Of a DNA stretch of 64,000 nt, positions 10,880-22,163 are shown piece by piece (within the stretch, counting starts at the first letter, position 1; each line of letters begins with the position of its first letter). Location of the stretch: NCBI GenBank assembly GCA_030144725.1, contig JASKMD010000003.1, positions 21,501,937-21,565,936 of the forward strand, written 5' to 3'. Both the position numbers and the translations under genes were made by a program. The stretch is from Haematococcus lacustris. Lineage: Eukaryota > Chlorophyta > Chlorophyceae > Chlamydomonadales > Haematococcaceae. Under the pieces are notes generated by a model, which searched no databases, was not told where the DNA came from, and worked only from the letters and a program-made list of their open reading frames with translations.

Positions 10880-11020
10880 ATAGTTGACTGGCAGGTGTGG
10901 CCGGGCAGCTTGGAAGCTTGTGCGGCAGGCAGTTGAGGCCCTGCATCAGGCTGCACCAGGTCAGGCCATGCCAATGTGAAGGTGATGAGGCAGCATGCAT
11001 TACACTGCGGACCGAGACTG
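10880..11020. repeat. Dispersed segment linked to the F-box gene duplications
   Basis: The block containing CCGGGCAGCTTGG and CCCTGCATCAGGCTGCACC recurs at about 16340-16830 (split by two MITEs), 21085-21210, 21970-22060 and 29225-29320. It marks one family of duplicated units. Paralogous copies provide empty sites for the MITE insertions. Confidence 0.75.
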
Positions 11021-11286
11021 CAAGGCAACTGCTGCAAATTCGTGAGCTGAAGTGTTCGTCATCATCAGGGTCGGGAACCTCGAGGGATGTCATTGTGAGA
11101 ATAAAATGCAATAGTTTAAAGGGTAGTAAGGGCCAACACTGTAGCTGTCTAGCAGCAAGGCAGAGAGCAACACACAAAGAAACTGTAGCAGCATAGGGGC
11201 TGGCCTCACACTGACCCTAGCTGTGCTGGCTGGTCACACATTGTCAAATGGAATGAACAACAACTGAAGAATCGTCCCCTTCTCTG

Positions 11287-13098
11287 TCACATCCTATACT
11301 CAGCCCACATGCTCACTTTGAATATGCCAGTCTTCATCCAGGTGCCAGCCTGCCAACATGCTGGCAGCTGAGAGTAGGGAGAGGAGGCATTCTTTTCGCA
11401 TTGGTAGTGAAGTGTGATGTCCAGCCACCGTGCCCATGGCTGCTTAGCCATGCGCTGCAGCGAATTGTGCATGGCCGCAGAAACACATCTCTCTACATTA
11501 TGAAACACGACCTGCTGCACAGCCGGCATGAGCTGCACCAGCTGGTGCCAGAACTTATGTGAGGGCTTCACGCTGCCGCCATCCAGCTGAAAGTGGGTGC
11601 AGTCCCGGCACAATGGGGCCAGTGCCAGGACATCAGCGGCTGTGACTTCTTGCAGGTCAGAGACCATCACCTTGCTGCAGCACCGCAGCGGCGGCAGCAA
11701 AGCTACCAGCCGCGCCAGGTCCACCCTCTGCTGCCGAAGTGTATTGACCCAAAGCCTTTTGCACATAGTGCTCCCCACCCCAAGGTGCTCCAGGCTCCGC
11801 ATGTTCAGCTCCAGCCGCGTGATCTGCATTGGTACCTTGATCGCTTCTGCTAGGAGCTGGAGTGCGGCTGCCACCTCAGGGTCTGTGATGTCCTCCACAC
11901 TGATTTTCAGATGCCCCAGCACTAGAGGTCGGGAGAGGGAGTGCAGGGGAAGGTATGTAATTGCCTTCCAGCCTAGTCGCCTAGTCAACTCCAGCCGCTG
12001 CCAGCTGCAAGGCGCATCACCATACGAGGTGTCCAATCCCCCGATGTCGCTCAGTTGGAGGCTTGTGATCTGGGTGGCTGCCAGGAGTGTGTTGAGCTCC
12101 TGCTGGCCTCGGACTTCTGCGTCAGGCAGCTGCAGAGTGTGGAGCTGAGGCAGCGCTTGCAGCAGCTCAGTGAGGCCATTCATGCGACGAGATTGGGATA
12201 TAGTCAGCACTTGCAGCTGAGCCAGAGGTTGCAAGTACTCCATGAAGAGGCCCAGATTAGTGTTAATGCTAGGCAAGCTCACGAGGTAACCCTTATTATG
12301 CGAAAAGTACTGGAGGTGCAGCTGAGTCAGGTGTTGCGCCAGGGGCTGCAAGGTAGGCAGCGGTGGTGTGCCAGGCTTAGGGCGTACGGAAGCTATGCTG
12401 AGCTGCTTCAGCCGCAGACCCTGAAACACAGGGCCCACTGCTCCACGCTCATCACCTTCCAAAAAGCAGATGTTGGTGAGGTCTAGCTGCTGCAGCTGCA
12501 GAGCCAGCGGTGGGTGGGAAAGCAGGCTGGCTAGCGCATCCCTTGAGACACAGGGGCCTTGGATGGACAAGGCGGTCAGGCTAGGGAAGCTGTCCAGAAG
12601 GTGCTGGGCAAGGCCAGGTGGGCAGTGAAGGTGATTAGGAGTGGTATAAGGAGAGTATACCCTGATGCTGATCAGGTTGCAAACCTCCACCGCTGCACAG
12701 TTGTTCAGCTTTGCCAGGGCATGGGCCAGCAGGTCGGTGTAATCTTGGGTGTACTCTGTCAACGGCAGATCCAGAGTCAGTTCTAGCTTGCTCTTCCTCG
12801 CTTGCAGGGCTGGAACAACTCGGGGCGTGAGCAGCTGGTCGCAGCGCCCCCTGCCCAACTGGATGCGCAAGGCTGGGCCGTGCAGCAGGCGGGCCAGTGA
12901 GAAGGCGCGGCAGGTCAGGGGCAGCAGGCTCCTGGCCCCAAGCTGCATGACCCGGCAAGCTATGTCATCCAGCAGCACTGGCGGGAGGTCCAGCAGCCTA
13001 GTGGCAGGAGGGGGCGCCTCGCCTGCTGGGCAGTACCCATTAGTTGCTGAGGCACCACCATCCACTGCGGCTTGATGTTGCATGTCACGCTGGCTCAT
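11287..13098 (-). CDS. F-box/LRR-like protein, copy 1
   Basis: 603 aa, single exon, starting at ATG 13098. Residues about 38-85 look like an F-box (LLDLPPVLLDDIACRV... then LPLTCRAFS), the motif that binds SKP1 in SCF ubiquitin ligases. The rest is a run of leucine-rich repeats of the form LxxLxLxxxxxxxLxxLL (about 150-500). A conserved tail follows, with DCTHFxLxGGS, FWHQLVQLMPAVQ, QPWARWLDIT and a final WQAG.W.KTGIFKVS. Paralogues are at 22991-24811 and 29970-31724, with broken copies at 15.5, 18.2 and 27.3 kb. SCF function and substrate recognition are inferred from the fold; the substrate is unknown. The F-box match is by eye and divergent. Confidence 0.75.
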   Translation of the reverse strand: MSQRDMQHQAAVDGGASATNGYCPAGEAPPPATRLLDLPPVLLDDIACRVMQLGARSLLPLTCRAFSLARLLHGPALRIQLGRGRCDQLLTPRVVPALQARKSKLELTLDLPLTEYTQDYTDLLAHALAKLNNCAAVEVCNLISIRVYSPYTTPNHLHCPPGLAQHLLDSFPSLTALSIQGPCVSRDALASLLSHPPLALQLQQLDLTNICFLEGDERGAVGPVFQGLRLKQLSIASVRPKPGTPPLPTLQPLAQHLTQLHLQYFSHNKGYLVSLPSINTNLGLFMEYLQPLAQLQVLTISQSRRMNGLTELLQALPQLHTLQLPDAEVRGQQELNTLLAATQITSLQLSDIGGLDTSYGDAPCSWQRLELTRRLGWKAITYLPLHSLSRPLVLGHLKISVEDITDPEVAAALQLLAEAIKVPMQITRLELNMRSLEHLGVGSTMCKRLWVNTLRQQRVDLARLVALLPPLRCCSKVMVSDLQEVTAADVLALAPLCRDCTHFQLDGGSVKPSHKFWHQLVQLMPAVQQVVFHNVERCVSAAMHNSLQRMAKQPWARWLDITLHYQCEKNASSPYSQLPACWQAGTWMKTGIFKVSMWAEYRM

Positions 13099-13740
13099 AG
13101 CTGGGACTATTTGTTGACCTGCAGAGTGGGTGGAGCAAGAAGGCTGTCAGGGTGTGAGGGCGCAAGTAGCAGCAGCAGCGGCTGACTGGCTGGGTGTGGG
13201 TACGCACCTGGTTGCTCCTGGCTGCCCTCAGCTCACTCCTGTCGGCGATGCCTTCAAATAAGCCTGCAGAGCAGGAAGAGAGGAGCAGCGCGGACCTCGG
13301 ACATAAGCCAGTAGATCACAGCTGGCGAGAGACACTACTCGCTGGCTAATCCCACAGGCGCTCCCGATGACTTACGAGCGGTTCAGCTTGTGCGGCCCGA
13401 TGTTACAGCCGGTATCAGCTTCGTCTTTCGCGGCCCGATGTTAAAGCGCAAGTACAGCTGGGCGAGGCAGATTGTCGATCAGCATCATGATAGCTTCGCG
13501 CAGAACCCAGGGCGCACCGTCTAGGGTTTTTCCCATGCAACCTTTTCCAGCCCCCCCACCCCCACCACCGGAGTGGGAATGCGTGAGAGCGGTCAAATGT
13601 TTCCTCATTCAGTTCTTCTTCCCTTCGTCCTTCCTTTCCTTCCTTTCTTTGTGTTTCTTCAAGCCTTGTGTCTTTCGAGGGGAGAACCTTCTGGCTAGCG
13701 GCTGGCCAGCCCCGTCCAGCCACTAGCGCAGCAGCCTGCG
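13099..13740 (-). promoter_or_regulatory. Duplicated 5' flank of F-box copy 1
   Basis: This upstream region is duplicated at 24812-25440 ahead of copy 2. The last 25 bases before the ATG follow a CTGCAG that could be a 5'-UTR intron acceptor in both copies. A pyrimidine-rich C-run and CTTCCTTTCCTTTC stretch lie at 13545-13665. Duplication of the flank suggests both genes kept a promoter. Confidence 0.45.
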
Positions 13741-13813
13741 AGGGTCCGTGACGACCTCGTGATGCAGGCAGGCAGGCGGGCGCTGACACATGGCAGATTG
13801 GGCGAGTGGGGAC

Positions 13814-14213
13814 CAGTGATGGGCGATTACGTAATAATGAAACCCAGCGCCAAAAACGGTAATAAGTCCGAAAAGTCGTCCTCAAAATGAGTGAACTTTA
13901 TTACATCGGTAATAGCTCCACCGCCCGTCTGGTACTCCGCTTATTACTTATCCCCCAACAATGTATCCCATCTTACAAAGAGGCCATTGATTACTGGATG
14001 GCATCTGCCAGGGGCCGTTACCTAGGGCACAGCGGCTAGGGCTACAGCCCAGCCTGTAGCATGCTGACGCACTAGGTCTGGGGTGTGGGGCTATGTTGGT
14101 TATTTTTGCATCCATATAGAATAATAATAATCTATTACAAGTAATAAAACACCCCTGTTTTGATGTCTTTTATTACTCTGAGTAATACGTCTTTGGCGAA
14201 TCGCCCATCACTG
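13814..14213. mobile_element. hAT-type MITE
   Basis: A 400-bp non-coding element with terminal inverted repeats CAGTGATGGGCGATT at the left and AATCGCCCATCACTG at the right. It is flanked by a perfect 8-bp duplication GTGGGGAC (13806-13813 and 14214-14221). The termini and 8-bp duplication are hAT hallmarks. Subterminal GTAATA/TATTAC motifs recur on both sides, as expected for transposase-binding sites. The same host context without the insert occurs near 26590 and 28310. Confidence 0.93.
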
Positions 14214-14599
14214 GTGGGGACAGACTCTGTCACAGAGTCAGCCTAAAGACTGCCTGCCACTGCCTCCCACTGCCTGGCCATCCAGGTCACCTGTCAGGGC
14301 TAGGGCTGCAGCTGGCTCAGTAGGAGGTGTGGGTCAGGAGCTAGGGGAGGCATGACACTGCCCTTTGAGGCAGCAGCCTGAAGCAAACCCTGTGCTGCTT
14401 TGCAGGGCGGCAGGGCGGCAGGGCGGCAGGGCATGGGTCAGCGACTAATGCATGGCTGCATAAGAAGGCTCCTGTAAGAGCATGAAGTTGCGCATTGGAG
14501 AACACTGCATCATGTTACAGCCTGCATATGTAAGCATACTGTATGTCAGCATAACACATGCACACGCCCACCATGTCATATCATGAATACCGCACCCAG

Positions 14600-14735
14600 C
14601 TGAGCATATCGCCATGATTCATGTGCATCGCCAGCACGACTGCAACATTGCTGCACGCAGGATCGTGTTCTTCCATGGCAAGAAGGGTAGTGTTAAGATC
14701 AAGGAGTTGCTGACCTCCCTGCTGATGAAGGTGAG
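14600..14735 (+). pseudogene. Fragment of PP2A B''/TON2-like exon
   Basis: It encodes AARRIVFFHGKKGSVKIKEL followed by a short Leu-rich end and a GTGAGG donor at about 14730. The segment 14570-14900 is a copy of 34300-34590, and here the exon keeps a C-terminal eight residues that the 34-kb copy has lost. No neighbouring exons are present, so this is a displaced exon. Confidence 0.6.
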
Positions 14736-15508
14736 GGGTTCCTCAGGCAGGCAGGCAGCCATCACATACAAAGCCGATAGCCATCATCATGATGACAATG
14801 AGCCAAACTAGACGTTGCTCAAGAACCAGGTGGGGACTGCAGGTGGCACAGCCCCAAATGCCCTCCACACCTCACCCTCGCCGCCTGCTGCCAGAAGCTG
14901 TAGTCATGCACACGAGGCACACAGGGTGGCTGACATGGTGGCACCAGGTTAGGAACATTAGATTACGCCTCTGCTGCTGCACCTGGACGTCCTGTCAGGG
15001 CCAGCTTGCCTGTGCAGAAGCACCTGCTGCTGCGTGCACACCCCATGGAGCACTCCACTGTCCTATCAAACTCAAACCCCTCATTTTCATAGAGGCTGTA
15101 TGGTGTGACCGGCACTAGAATCATTCGAAGCTAAGATGGGTGGTGAAGCATAACACCTCTTGCACCACCCCTACACCAAGCCCATCACCCTCAGTGATGC
15201 CCATGTCATACCCATGTCATGCCCAGTGGTACCCTGGACCTCACAGCTTGCTACAGCGATGCAGCCCAGCCACTGCCAACGCTTGCAACACAAGCACCCA
15301 TGACTCCATGGCCACCCTGACCCTGCCAGCCTGAACTACACTGGTCATCAGTCAGCCAGCACCAGGTTAGATTGTAGAAGGTGAATGCATGGGAGGAAAT
15401 GTGATGTCAAATGGAAGTCACAGTGACTCATACATGGCTGTGGCACATGCAACTCAGGCAGGGCAGGCACGCTGCTGGCCTTGCCTTCCTGCCATCCCAC
15501 ACGCCTCA

Positions 15509-15990
15509 TCACACTGACCTGGCTGCAGGTGGCTGCTGGCTCACTAGCGCCTGCCATGATCCAGCACCGCCATCATGCTCAGCGCCAGTGCAGTGACTCA
15601 GCCACAGCCACTGGCAGTAAGCACCAAACACTACCTGGATGCGCCCCGGCTGAGAAGGGGTGTTGGGCTTCACAGCCATCAACAGCAGTGACTTGCACAT
15701 GGCCTCGCTGGCAGCACCTGCCACAGACCAGAAACTGACCTGCTGCACTGCAGGCATGAGCTGCACCTGCTGCTGCAAGAAGTCTAGCAAGGCTCAGGCG
15801 CTGCCACCAAGAAACTGAGGCGGGTGCAGGCTTGGCACAGTGTAGCCAATGCCGTGAAACAGGCTGCGCTGGCAGCAAACAGACAGCTGACTGCAACCAT
15901 GTCTCAAGTCCAGGCTGTGGGGCCCAGGGCCAGCGGTGGGTGGGTGAGCAGGCTGGTCAGGTCACTAGGTAGTGGAGCCCCTACTCTCTG
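15509..15990 (-). pseudogene. Remnant of an F-box/LRR-like copy
   Basis: The part near 15740-15790 encodes VQLMPAVQQVSF and continues to a degraded tail. A second piece (15915-15990) matches the LRR region (GGGTGGGTGAGCAGGCTGG). The reading frame is broken and the middle is missing. Confidence 0.55.
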
Positions 15991-16409
15991 ACAGCTGCTC
16001 CAGCTTCTTGTCAACTGCCAAGCAGGGCGGACGGGCAGCAGATCTGAAGGGCGGCAGGGCAGCAGGCCGGCGGGGCAGCAGGCCGGCAAGGCAGCAGGGC
16101 AGTAGGGCAGCAGTGCGGCCTTAGTACAAGGGCTAGGGAGGGATGAGTGTGGAGACAGCCGACAATGCATTGTCCTGCAGGCCAAGCAACTCATCAGCAG
16201 GACCAGGACAGTGTTCAAGGTGTAGGATGGGCAGGGTGCAAAAGGGTGCAAGCCCCTCCCACACACCCTGCCCCACCCTGGTCCTCCAGGCATGGCCTGC
16301 ATGAGGGCAGACCAGGCACCCCGCAAAGTAGACAAGGCCCCTCCCAGCAGCACACCCACAGTGGAAAGGTGTGGCCGGGCAGCTTGAAGACTTGGATGCT
16401 TGTGTGGCA

Positions 16410-16756
16410 CACTCCTACAAATTAATCCCTGCGTCCGTCCCTGCGTGTTGACCGACCTTGTCCGATCGGGCTGAAGTTTTGATAGATGGTAGTTTGCAGA
16501 AAACAAAACATATTTTTCAGAAAATATATTTTTTTAAAAAACAAAGGCGGCTGCGCTGTGGCCCTGTGGCTAGAGTGCAGGGATGAGTGCAGGGATAGGT
16601 TGCGGGCCACAGCGCAACAGCTTTTGGATTTTTCCAAATAATTTTCTTGAAAAATATGTTTTATTTTCCGAAAACTGCCATCTATCAAATTTTCAGCCCG
16701 ATCGGACAAGGTCGGTAGAACGCAGGGACAAACGCAGGGACTAAATTGTAGGAGTG
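16410..16756 (+). mobile_element. CACTC-ended MITE, copy 1
   Basis: 347 bp, non-coding, with long inverted ends (CACTCCTACAAATTAATCCC at the left, ...GTAGGAGTG at the right). A 2-bp duplication CA flanks it (16408-16409 and 16757-16758). The empty paralogue at about 10921 reads GTGCGGCAGGCAG, which confirms the boundaries. The first 16 bases resemble the terminus of the large transposon at 36452. Confidence 0.88.
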
Positions 16757-16818
16757 CAGGCAGGTGAAGCCCTGCATCAGGCTGCACCAGGTCAGGCCAT
16801 GCAAATCACACTGCGCAG

Positions 16819-17164
16819 CACTCCTACAATTTAGTCCCTGCGTTTGTCCCTGCGTTCTACCGACCTTGTCCGATCGGGCTGAAAATTTGATAGATGGCAG
16901 TTTTCGGAAAATAAAACATATTTTTCAAGAAAATTATTTGGAAAAATCCAAAAGCTGTTGCGCTGTGGCCCGCAACCTATCCCTGCACTTACACCTGCAC
17001 CTACGCTCCAGGGCCACAGCGCAGCCGCCTTTGATTTTTTCAAAATTATTTTTTCTGAAAAAAATGTTTTATTTTCTGCAAACTATCATCTATCAAAAAT
17101 TCAGCCCGATCGGACAAGGTCGGTAGAACGCAGGGACAAACGCAGGGACTAAGTTGTAGGAGTG
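16819..17164 (-). mobile_element. CACTC-ended MITE, copy 2 (inverted relative to copy 1)
   Basis: 346 bp. Its interior is the reverse complement of copy 1, so the pair forms an inverted repeat around a 62-bp spacer. A 2-bp duplication AG flanks it (16817-16818 and 17165-17166). The empty paralogue near 29315 (CACACTGCGCAGCCTGAGAGG) confirms the site. Confidence 0.88.
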
Positions 17165-17789
17165 AGACTGAGAGGTGGATGTTGCAAGTGTGAACTTTAT
17201 GCAGTAAGGTCACCCGGGAGGGCAACACGCAACAACACTGTAGCAGCACAGGGGCTGCCCTCTCCCTAACCCTAGCTGTGAATGGGGTGAGGGATCCTGA
17301 TAGGGATCTGGGACAGCACTGTAGCAGCATGATCGCTGTGCTGGCCTGTCCCTGGACCTAGCTGGCTGGCTGGTCACAAACTGAGGAATGGTAGTGCACT
17401 GCCTGGCCATTCTCCCACTGCCTGGCCATTCAGGTCACCAGTCAGGGTCAGAGCTGCAGCTGGCTCAGGAGGAGGGGTGGGTCAGGAGGTAGGGGGCAGC
17501 ACCAGAGTCCGCCACCAGCAGGGACACAAGCAGAGCTGCCAGGCAGCAGCCGGCCACCAGGCAGCCCTGAAGCTGGCTGGCAGCAAGGCAGAGGGAAACA
17601 CACAGGGCTCAGGCAGAGAGCAGCAGCATCTGGGCTAGAGCAGGCAGTGGGGAGGTGATGTCGCAATGCTGGCTGGTCACAAACTGTGGAACGGAAAGCA
17701 ACTGAGCAGCCATCCCTCTCCTCCTCTAACATCCTATTCACCGCCCAGCACACAATCATGACAACCGTTGCTCCCTAGCAGCAGCAGCA

Positions 17790-18180
17790 GGCTGTGGCGT
17801 TGCATGCGCTGTGGCCGAGCTATATAGTGTTCTCTTCGTGGAGCATGTGCCTTCACAATGTGTTACTCATGATCTCTCACTTTCTTCCCATGCAACCTCT
17901 CAGCCACTGTCACATCAGCCTCAACACCTGGAAACCCAGTTTTAGCTACAACACCGACCCTGCCTGGCCACCACTGTCATGCATGATGTCAGGGCAGGCT
18001 CATCATGGGTGGTGACAAAGCTGTTGTCATCAAGCATGATGCAAGCGTTGATGCTGTCTAATCTGGTTCAGCCACGCATGTATTGCTGGTGTCATCGCTC
18101 CTGGGTCTTCCAGCATGGCATCAATCAGTTCTTTGGCATGCATGGCCAGCCAACCACTGTTAGTCGCCAGATCAATCACG
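17790..18180. repeat. Duplicated 3' flank of F-box units
   Basis: This block (from GTTGCATGCGCTGTGGC to the F-box tail) recurs at about 21460-21800, 22570-22990 and 29590-29990. At three of the four sites it directly abuts the 3' end of an F-box copy. It marks the boundaries of the duplicated unit. I see no supported gene in it. Confidence 0.75.
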
Positions 18181-18696
18181 CAACATGCTCACTTTGAATG
18201 TGCCAGCCTTCACCCAGCTACCAGCCTGCCAACATGCAGTGGGCGCAGGGGCAGTGTGGTGATTCATTACTGTGATGTCCAGCCACCGTGCCCAGGGCTG
18301 TTCAGCCATGAGCTGCAGTGACTCATGCATGGCTGAGCTTGTGGTCCCCTTCACATCGAAAAGATTGACCTTCTCCACAGCTGGCATGATCTGCACCAGC
18401 TGGTGCCAGAACTCCAGTGAGGGCTCCATGCTGCCGCCCTCCAGCTGAAAGTAGGTGCAGTCCTGGCACAATGGAGCCAGGGCCACAACATCACCGGCCG
18501 TGACCTTACGCAGGTCATAGACCACCACCTTGGCCACGCAGAAGCTCCGCAGCGGTTGCAGCAGAGATAACTGCCGCGCCAGGCCCACCCTCTGCTGCCG
18601 GGCTAGGCGCCCTTCTGTCATAGAGTTGTCATCCCATAGTGCGCGCTGGTGCCAGCTCCGGGTAGACAGCATCAGCTGCGTGATCTTCACTGGCAC
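18172..18696 (-). pseudogene. C-terminal fragment of an F-box/LRR-like copy
   Basis: About 174 aa match the conserved tail of the intact copies (DCTYFQLEGGS, FWHQLVQIMPAVEK, QPWARWLDIT, WQAGSWVKAGTFKVS). The N-terminal two thirds, including the F-box, are absent. The frame runs into a CTCCCT minisatellite at 18700 and then the (CCCCG)n tract. Beyond that tract the sequence resumes in a different part of the duplicated unit. Confidence 0.8.
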
Positions 18697-18699
18697 CTT

Positions 18700-18890
18700 G
18701 ATGTCCTCCTCCCTGTCTCCCTCCCTATCCTCCTGCCTGTCCCCCTCCCTATCCTCCTCCCTGTCCCCCTCCCTATCCTCCTCCCTGTCCCCCTCCCTAT
18801 CCTCCTCCCTGTCCCCCTCCCTATCCTCCTACCTGTCCCCCTCCCTATCCTCCTCCCTGTCCCCCTCCCTATCCTCCTCCCCGCCCCCCT
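18700..18890. repeat. 24-bp pyrimidine minisatellite
   Basis: Tandem copies of CTCCTCCCTGTCCCCCTCCC-TAT lead directly into the pentanucleotide tract. They probably seeded it. Confidence 0.85.
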
Positions 18891-21032
18891 CCCGCCCCGC
18901 CCCGCCCCGCCCCGCCCCGCCCCGCCCCGCCCCGCCCCGCCCCGCCCCGCCCCGCCCCGCCCCGCCCCGCCCCGCCCCGCCCCGCCCCGCCCCGCCCCGC
19001 CCCGCCCCGCCCCGCCCCGCCCCGCCCCGCCCCGCCCCGCCCCGCCCCGCCCCGCCCCGCCCCGCCCCGCCCCGCCCCGCCCCGCCCCGCCCCGCCCCGC
19101 CCCGCCCCGCCCCGCCCCGCCCCGCCCCGCCCCGCCCCGCCCCGCCCCGCCCCGCCCCGCCCCGCCCCGCCCCGCCCCGCCCCGCCCCGCCCCGCCCCGC
19201 CCCGCCCCGCCCCGCCCCGCCCCGCCCCGCCCCGCCCCGCCCCGCCCCGCCCCGCCCCGCCCCGCCCCGCCCCGCCCCGCCCCGCCCCGCCCCGCCCCGC
19301 CCCGCCCCGCCCCGCCCCGCCCCGCCCCGCCCCGCCCCGCCCCGCCCCGCCCCGCCCCGCCCCGCCCCGCCCCGCCCCGCCCCGCCCCGCCCCGCCCCGC
19401 CCCGCCCCGCCCCGCCCCGCCCCGCCCCGCCCCGCCCCGCCCCGCCCCGCCCCGCCCCGCCCCGCCCCGCCCCGCCCCGCCCCGCCCCGCCCCGCCCCGC
19501 CCCGCCCCGCCCCGCCCCGCCCCGCCCCGCCCCGCCCCGCCCCGCCCCGCCCCGCCCCGCCCCGCCCCGCCCCGCCCCGCCCCGCCCCGCCCCGCCCCGC
19601 CCCGCCCCGCCCCGCCCCGCCCCGCCCCGCCCCGCCCCGCCCCGCCCCGCCCCGCCCCGCCCCGCCCCGCCCCGCCCCGCCCCGCCCCGCCCCGCCCCGC
19701 CCCGCCCCGCCCCGCCCCGCCCCGCCCCGCCCCGCCCCGCCCCGCCCCGCCCCGCCCCGCCCCGCCCCGCCCCGCCCCGCCCCGCCCCGCCCCGCCCCGC
19801 CCCGCCCCGCCCCGCCCCGCCCCGCCCCGCCCCGCCCCGCCCCGCCCCGCCCCGCCCCGCCCCGCCCCGCCCCGCCCCGCCCCGCCCCGCCCCGCCCCGC
19901 CCCGCCCCGCCCCGCCCCGCCCCGCCCCGCCCCGCCCCGCCCCGCCCCGCCCCGCCCCGCCCCGCCCCGCCCCGCCCCGCCCCGCCCCGCCCCGCCCCGC
20001 CCCGCCCCGCCCCGCCCCGCCCCGCCCCGCCCCGCCCCGCCCCGCCCCGCCCCGCCCCGCCCCGCCCCGCCCCGCCCCGCCCCGCCCCGCCCCGCCCCGC
20101 CCCGCCCCGCCCCGCCCCGCCCCGCCCCGCCCCGCCCCGCCCCGCCCCGCCCCGCCCCGCCCCGCCCCGCCCCGCCCCGCCCCGCCCCGCCCCGCCCCGC
20201 CCCGCCCCGCCCCGCCCCGCCCCGCCCCGCCCCGCCCCGCCCCGCCCCGCCCCGCCCCGCCCCGCCCCGCCCCGCCCCGCCCCGCCCCGCCCCGCCCCGC
20301 CCCGCCCCGCCCCGCCCCGCCCCGCCCCGCCCCGCCCCGCCCCGCCCCGCCCCGCCCCGCCCCGCCCCGCCCCGCCCCGCCCCGCCCCGCCCCGCCCCGC
20401 CCCGCCCCGCCCCGCCCCGCCCCGCCCCGCCCCGCCCCGCCCCGCCCCGCCCCGCCCCGCCCCGCCCCGCCCCGCCCCGCCCCGCCCCGCCCCGCCCCGC
20501 CCCGCCCCGCCCCGCCCCGCCCCGCCCCGCCCCGCCCCGCCCCGCCCCGCCCCGCCCCGCCCCGCCCCGCCCCGCCCCGCCCCGCCCCGCCCCGCCCCGC
20601 CCCGCCCCGCCCCGCCCCGCCCCGCCCCGCCCCGCCCCGCCCCGCCCCGCCCCGCCCCGCCCCGCCCCGCCCCGCCCCGCCCCGCCCCGCCCCGCCCCGC
20701 CCCGCCCCGCCCCGCCCCGCCCCGCCCCGCCCCGCCCCGCCCCGCCCCGCCCCGCCCCGCCCCGCCCCGCCCCGCCCCGCCCCGCCCCGCCCCGCCCCGC
20801 CCCGCCCCGCCCCGCCCCGCCCCGCCCCGCCCCGCCCCGCCCCGCCCCGCCCCGCCCCGCCCCGCCCCGCCCCGCCCCGCCCCGCCCCGCCCCGCCCCGC
20901 CCCGCCCCGCCCCGCCCCGCCCCGCCCCGCCCCGCCCCGCCCCGCCCCGCCCCGCCCCGCCCCGCCCCGCCCCGCCCCGCCCCGCCCCGCCCCGCCCCGC
21001 CCCGCCCCGCCCCGCCCCGCCCCGCCCCGCCC
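18891..21032. repeat. Perfect (CCCCG)n tract, about 2.14 kb
   Basis: About 428 uninterrupted pentamer units; the 2.1 kb shows no variant that I could find. The minus strand is (GGGGC)n, a strong G-quadruplex former. Long ORFs across it (repeating RPAPP/GRGGA) are trivial consequences of the repeat. Actual length may differ from the assembly. Confidence 0.97.
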
Positions 21033-21049
21033 GGGCAGCAGGTCGGCAA

Positions 21050-22160
21050 GGCAGGGCAGGTAGGGTGCAGGTGGACAGGCCCGAGTACAGTGGAAAGGTG
21101 TGGTCGTGCGGCAGGCTTGTGCGGGACTTGTTTGGAAGGCTGGTGAGGCCCTGCATCAGGCTGCACCAGGTCAGGCAATGGCAATGTGAAGCTGATGAGG
21201 CAGCACTGAGAGGCGCATACTGAGAGGCTGCTGCTGCAGTCCAAAAGATGTCTTTTGGACCAGGCATCCACTGGGACAGCACTGTAGCAGCAGAGTAGCT
21301 GTGTTGGCCTTACCCTAACAAGAGCTTACCGGTCACAAACTGTCAAACGGAATGAACAGCAACCGAACAGTCGTCCCACCCCTCGTGGTACTTCCTATTC
21401 ATCACCCAGCAAACCATCATGACAGCCATTGCTTCCTAGCAGCAGCAGCAGCAGTAAGCTGTGGCGGTGCATGCGCTGTGGCCGAGCTATTACACCCTTC
21501 ATGGAGCACACGCCTTCACAATGCGGATCTCATCTTTATGGGGTTCGTCCCATGCAACCTCCCTGCCACTGTCACATCAACCTCAACACCTGGAAACTCA
21601 GTTTTAGCTACGACATCGACCTTGCCTGGCCACTACTGTCACGCATGATGTCAGGGCAGGCTCAACTTGTGTGGTGACAAAGCTGCTGTCATCAAGAATG
21701 ATACAAGCGTTCAAGCTTGCCTAGTCTGGTCCAGCCACGCATGTCTTGTTGGTGTCACCGTTCCTGGGTCTTCCAGAATGGTAACAATCAGTGCTTTGGC
21801 ATACACGAAACATCACAAACCATCAAGGGCCAACCATCAAACCATCAAGGGCCAAAGCAGGGCAGCAGGGCAGCAGGTCTGCAAGGCAGGGCAGGTAGGC
21901 AGGGCAGGTGGACAGGCTGCAGTGCAAGCCCGAGAGTAGACAAGGCACCTCTCAGCAGCCCACCCACAGTGGAAAGGTGTGGTCGGGCAGCTTGGGGACT
22001 TGTGCGGCAGGCAAGTGAGGTGAAGCCCTGCATTAGGCTCCGGCAGGTCAGGCCATGCCATTATGAAGGTGATAAGGCAGGATACATGACAATCACAATG
22101 TGAAGGTGGTCACAGCGCGGACTGGGAGGTGATTGTGAGCTGCAATTGTGAACGTTGAGT
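21050..22160. repeat. Partial duplicated unit without an F-box gene
   Basis: It contains copies of the dispersed blocks described at 10880 and 17790 but no recognisable F-box coding part. It appears to be a truncated duplication between the 18-kb and 23-kb copies. Confidence 0.55.
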
Positions 22161-22163
22161 CCA

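Noticed and set aside
18530..21282. ORFs of 800-900 residues with RPAPP or GRGGA repeats on both strands
   Set aside because: They are direct translations of a perfect pentamer tract open in every frame; there is no codon bias or non-repeat domain.
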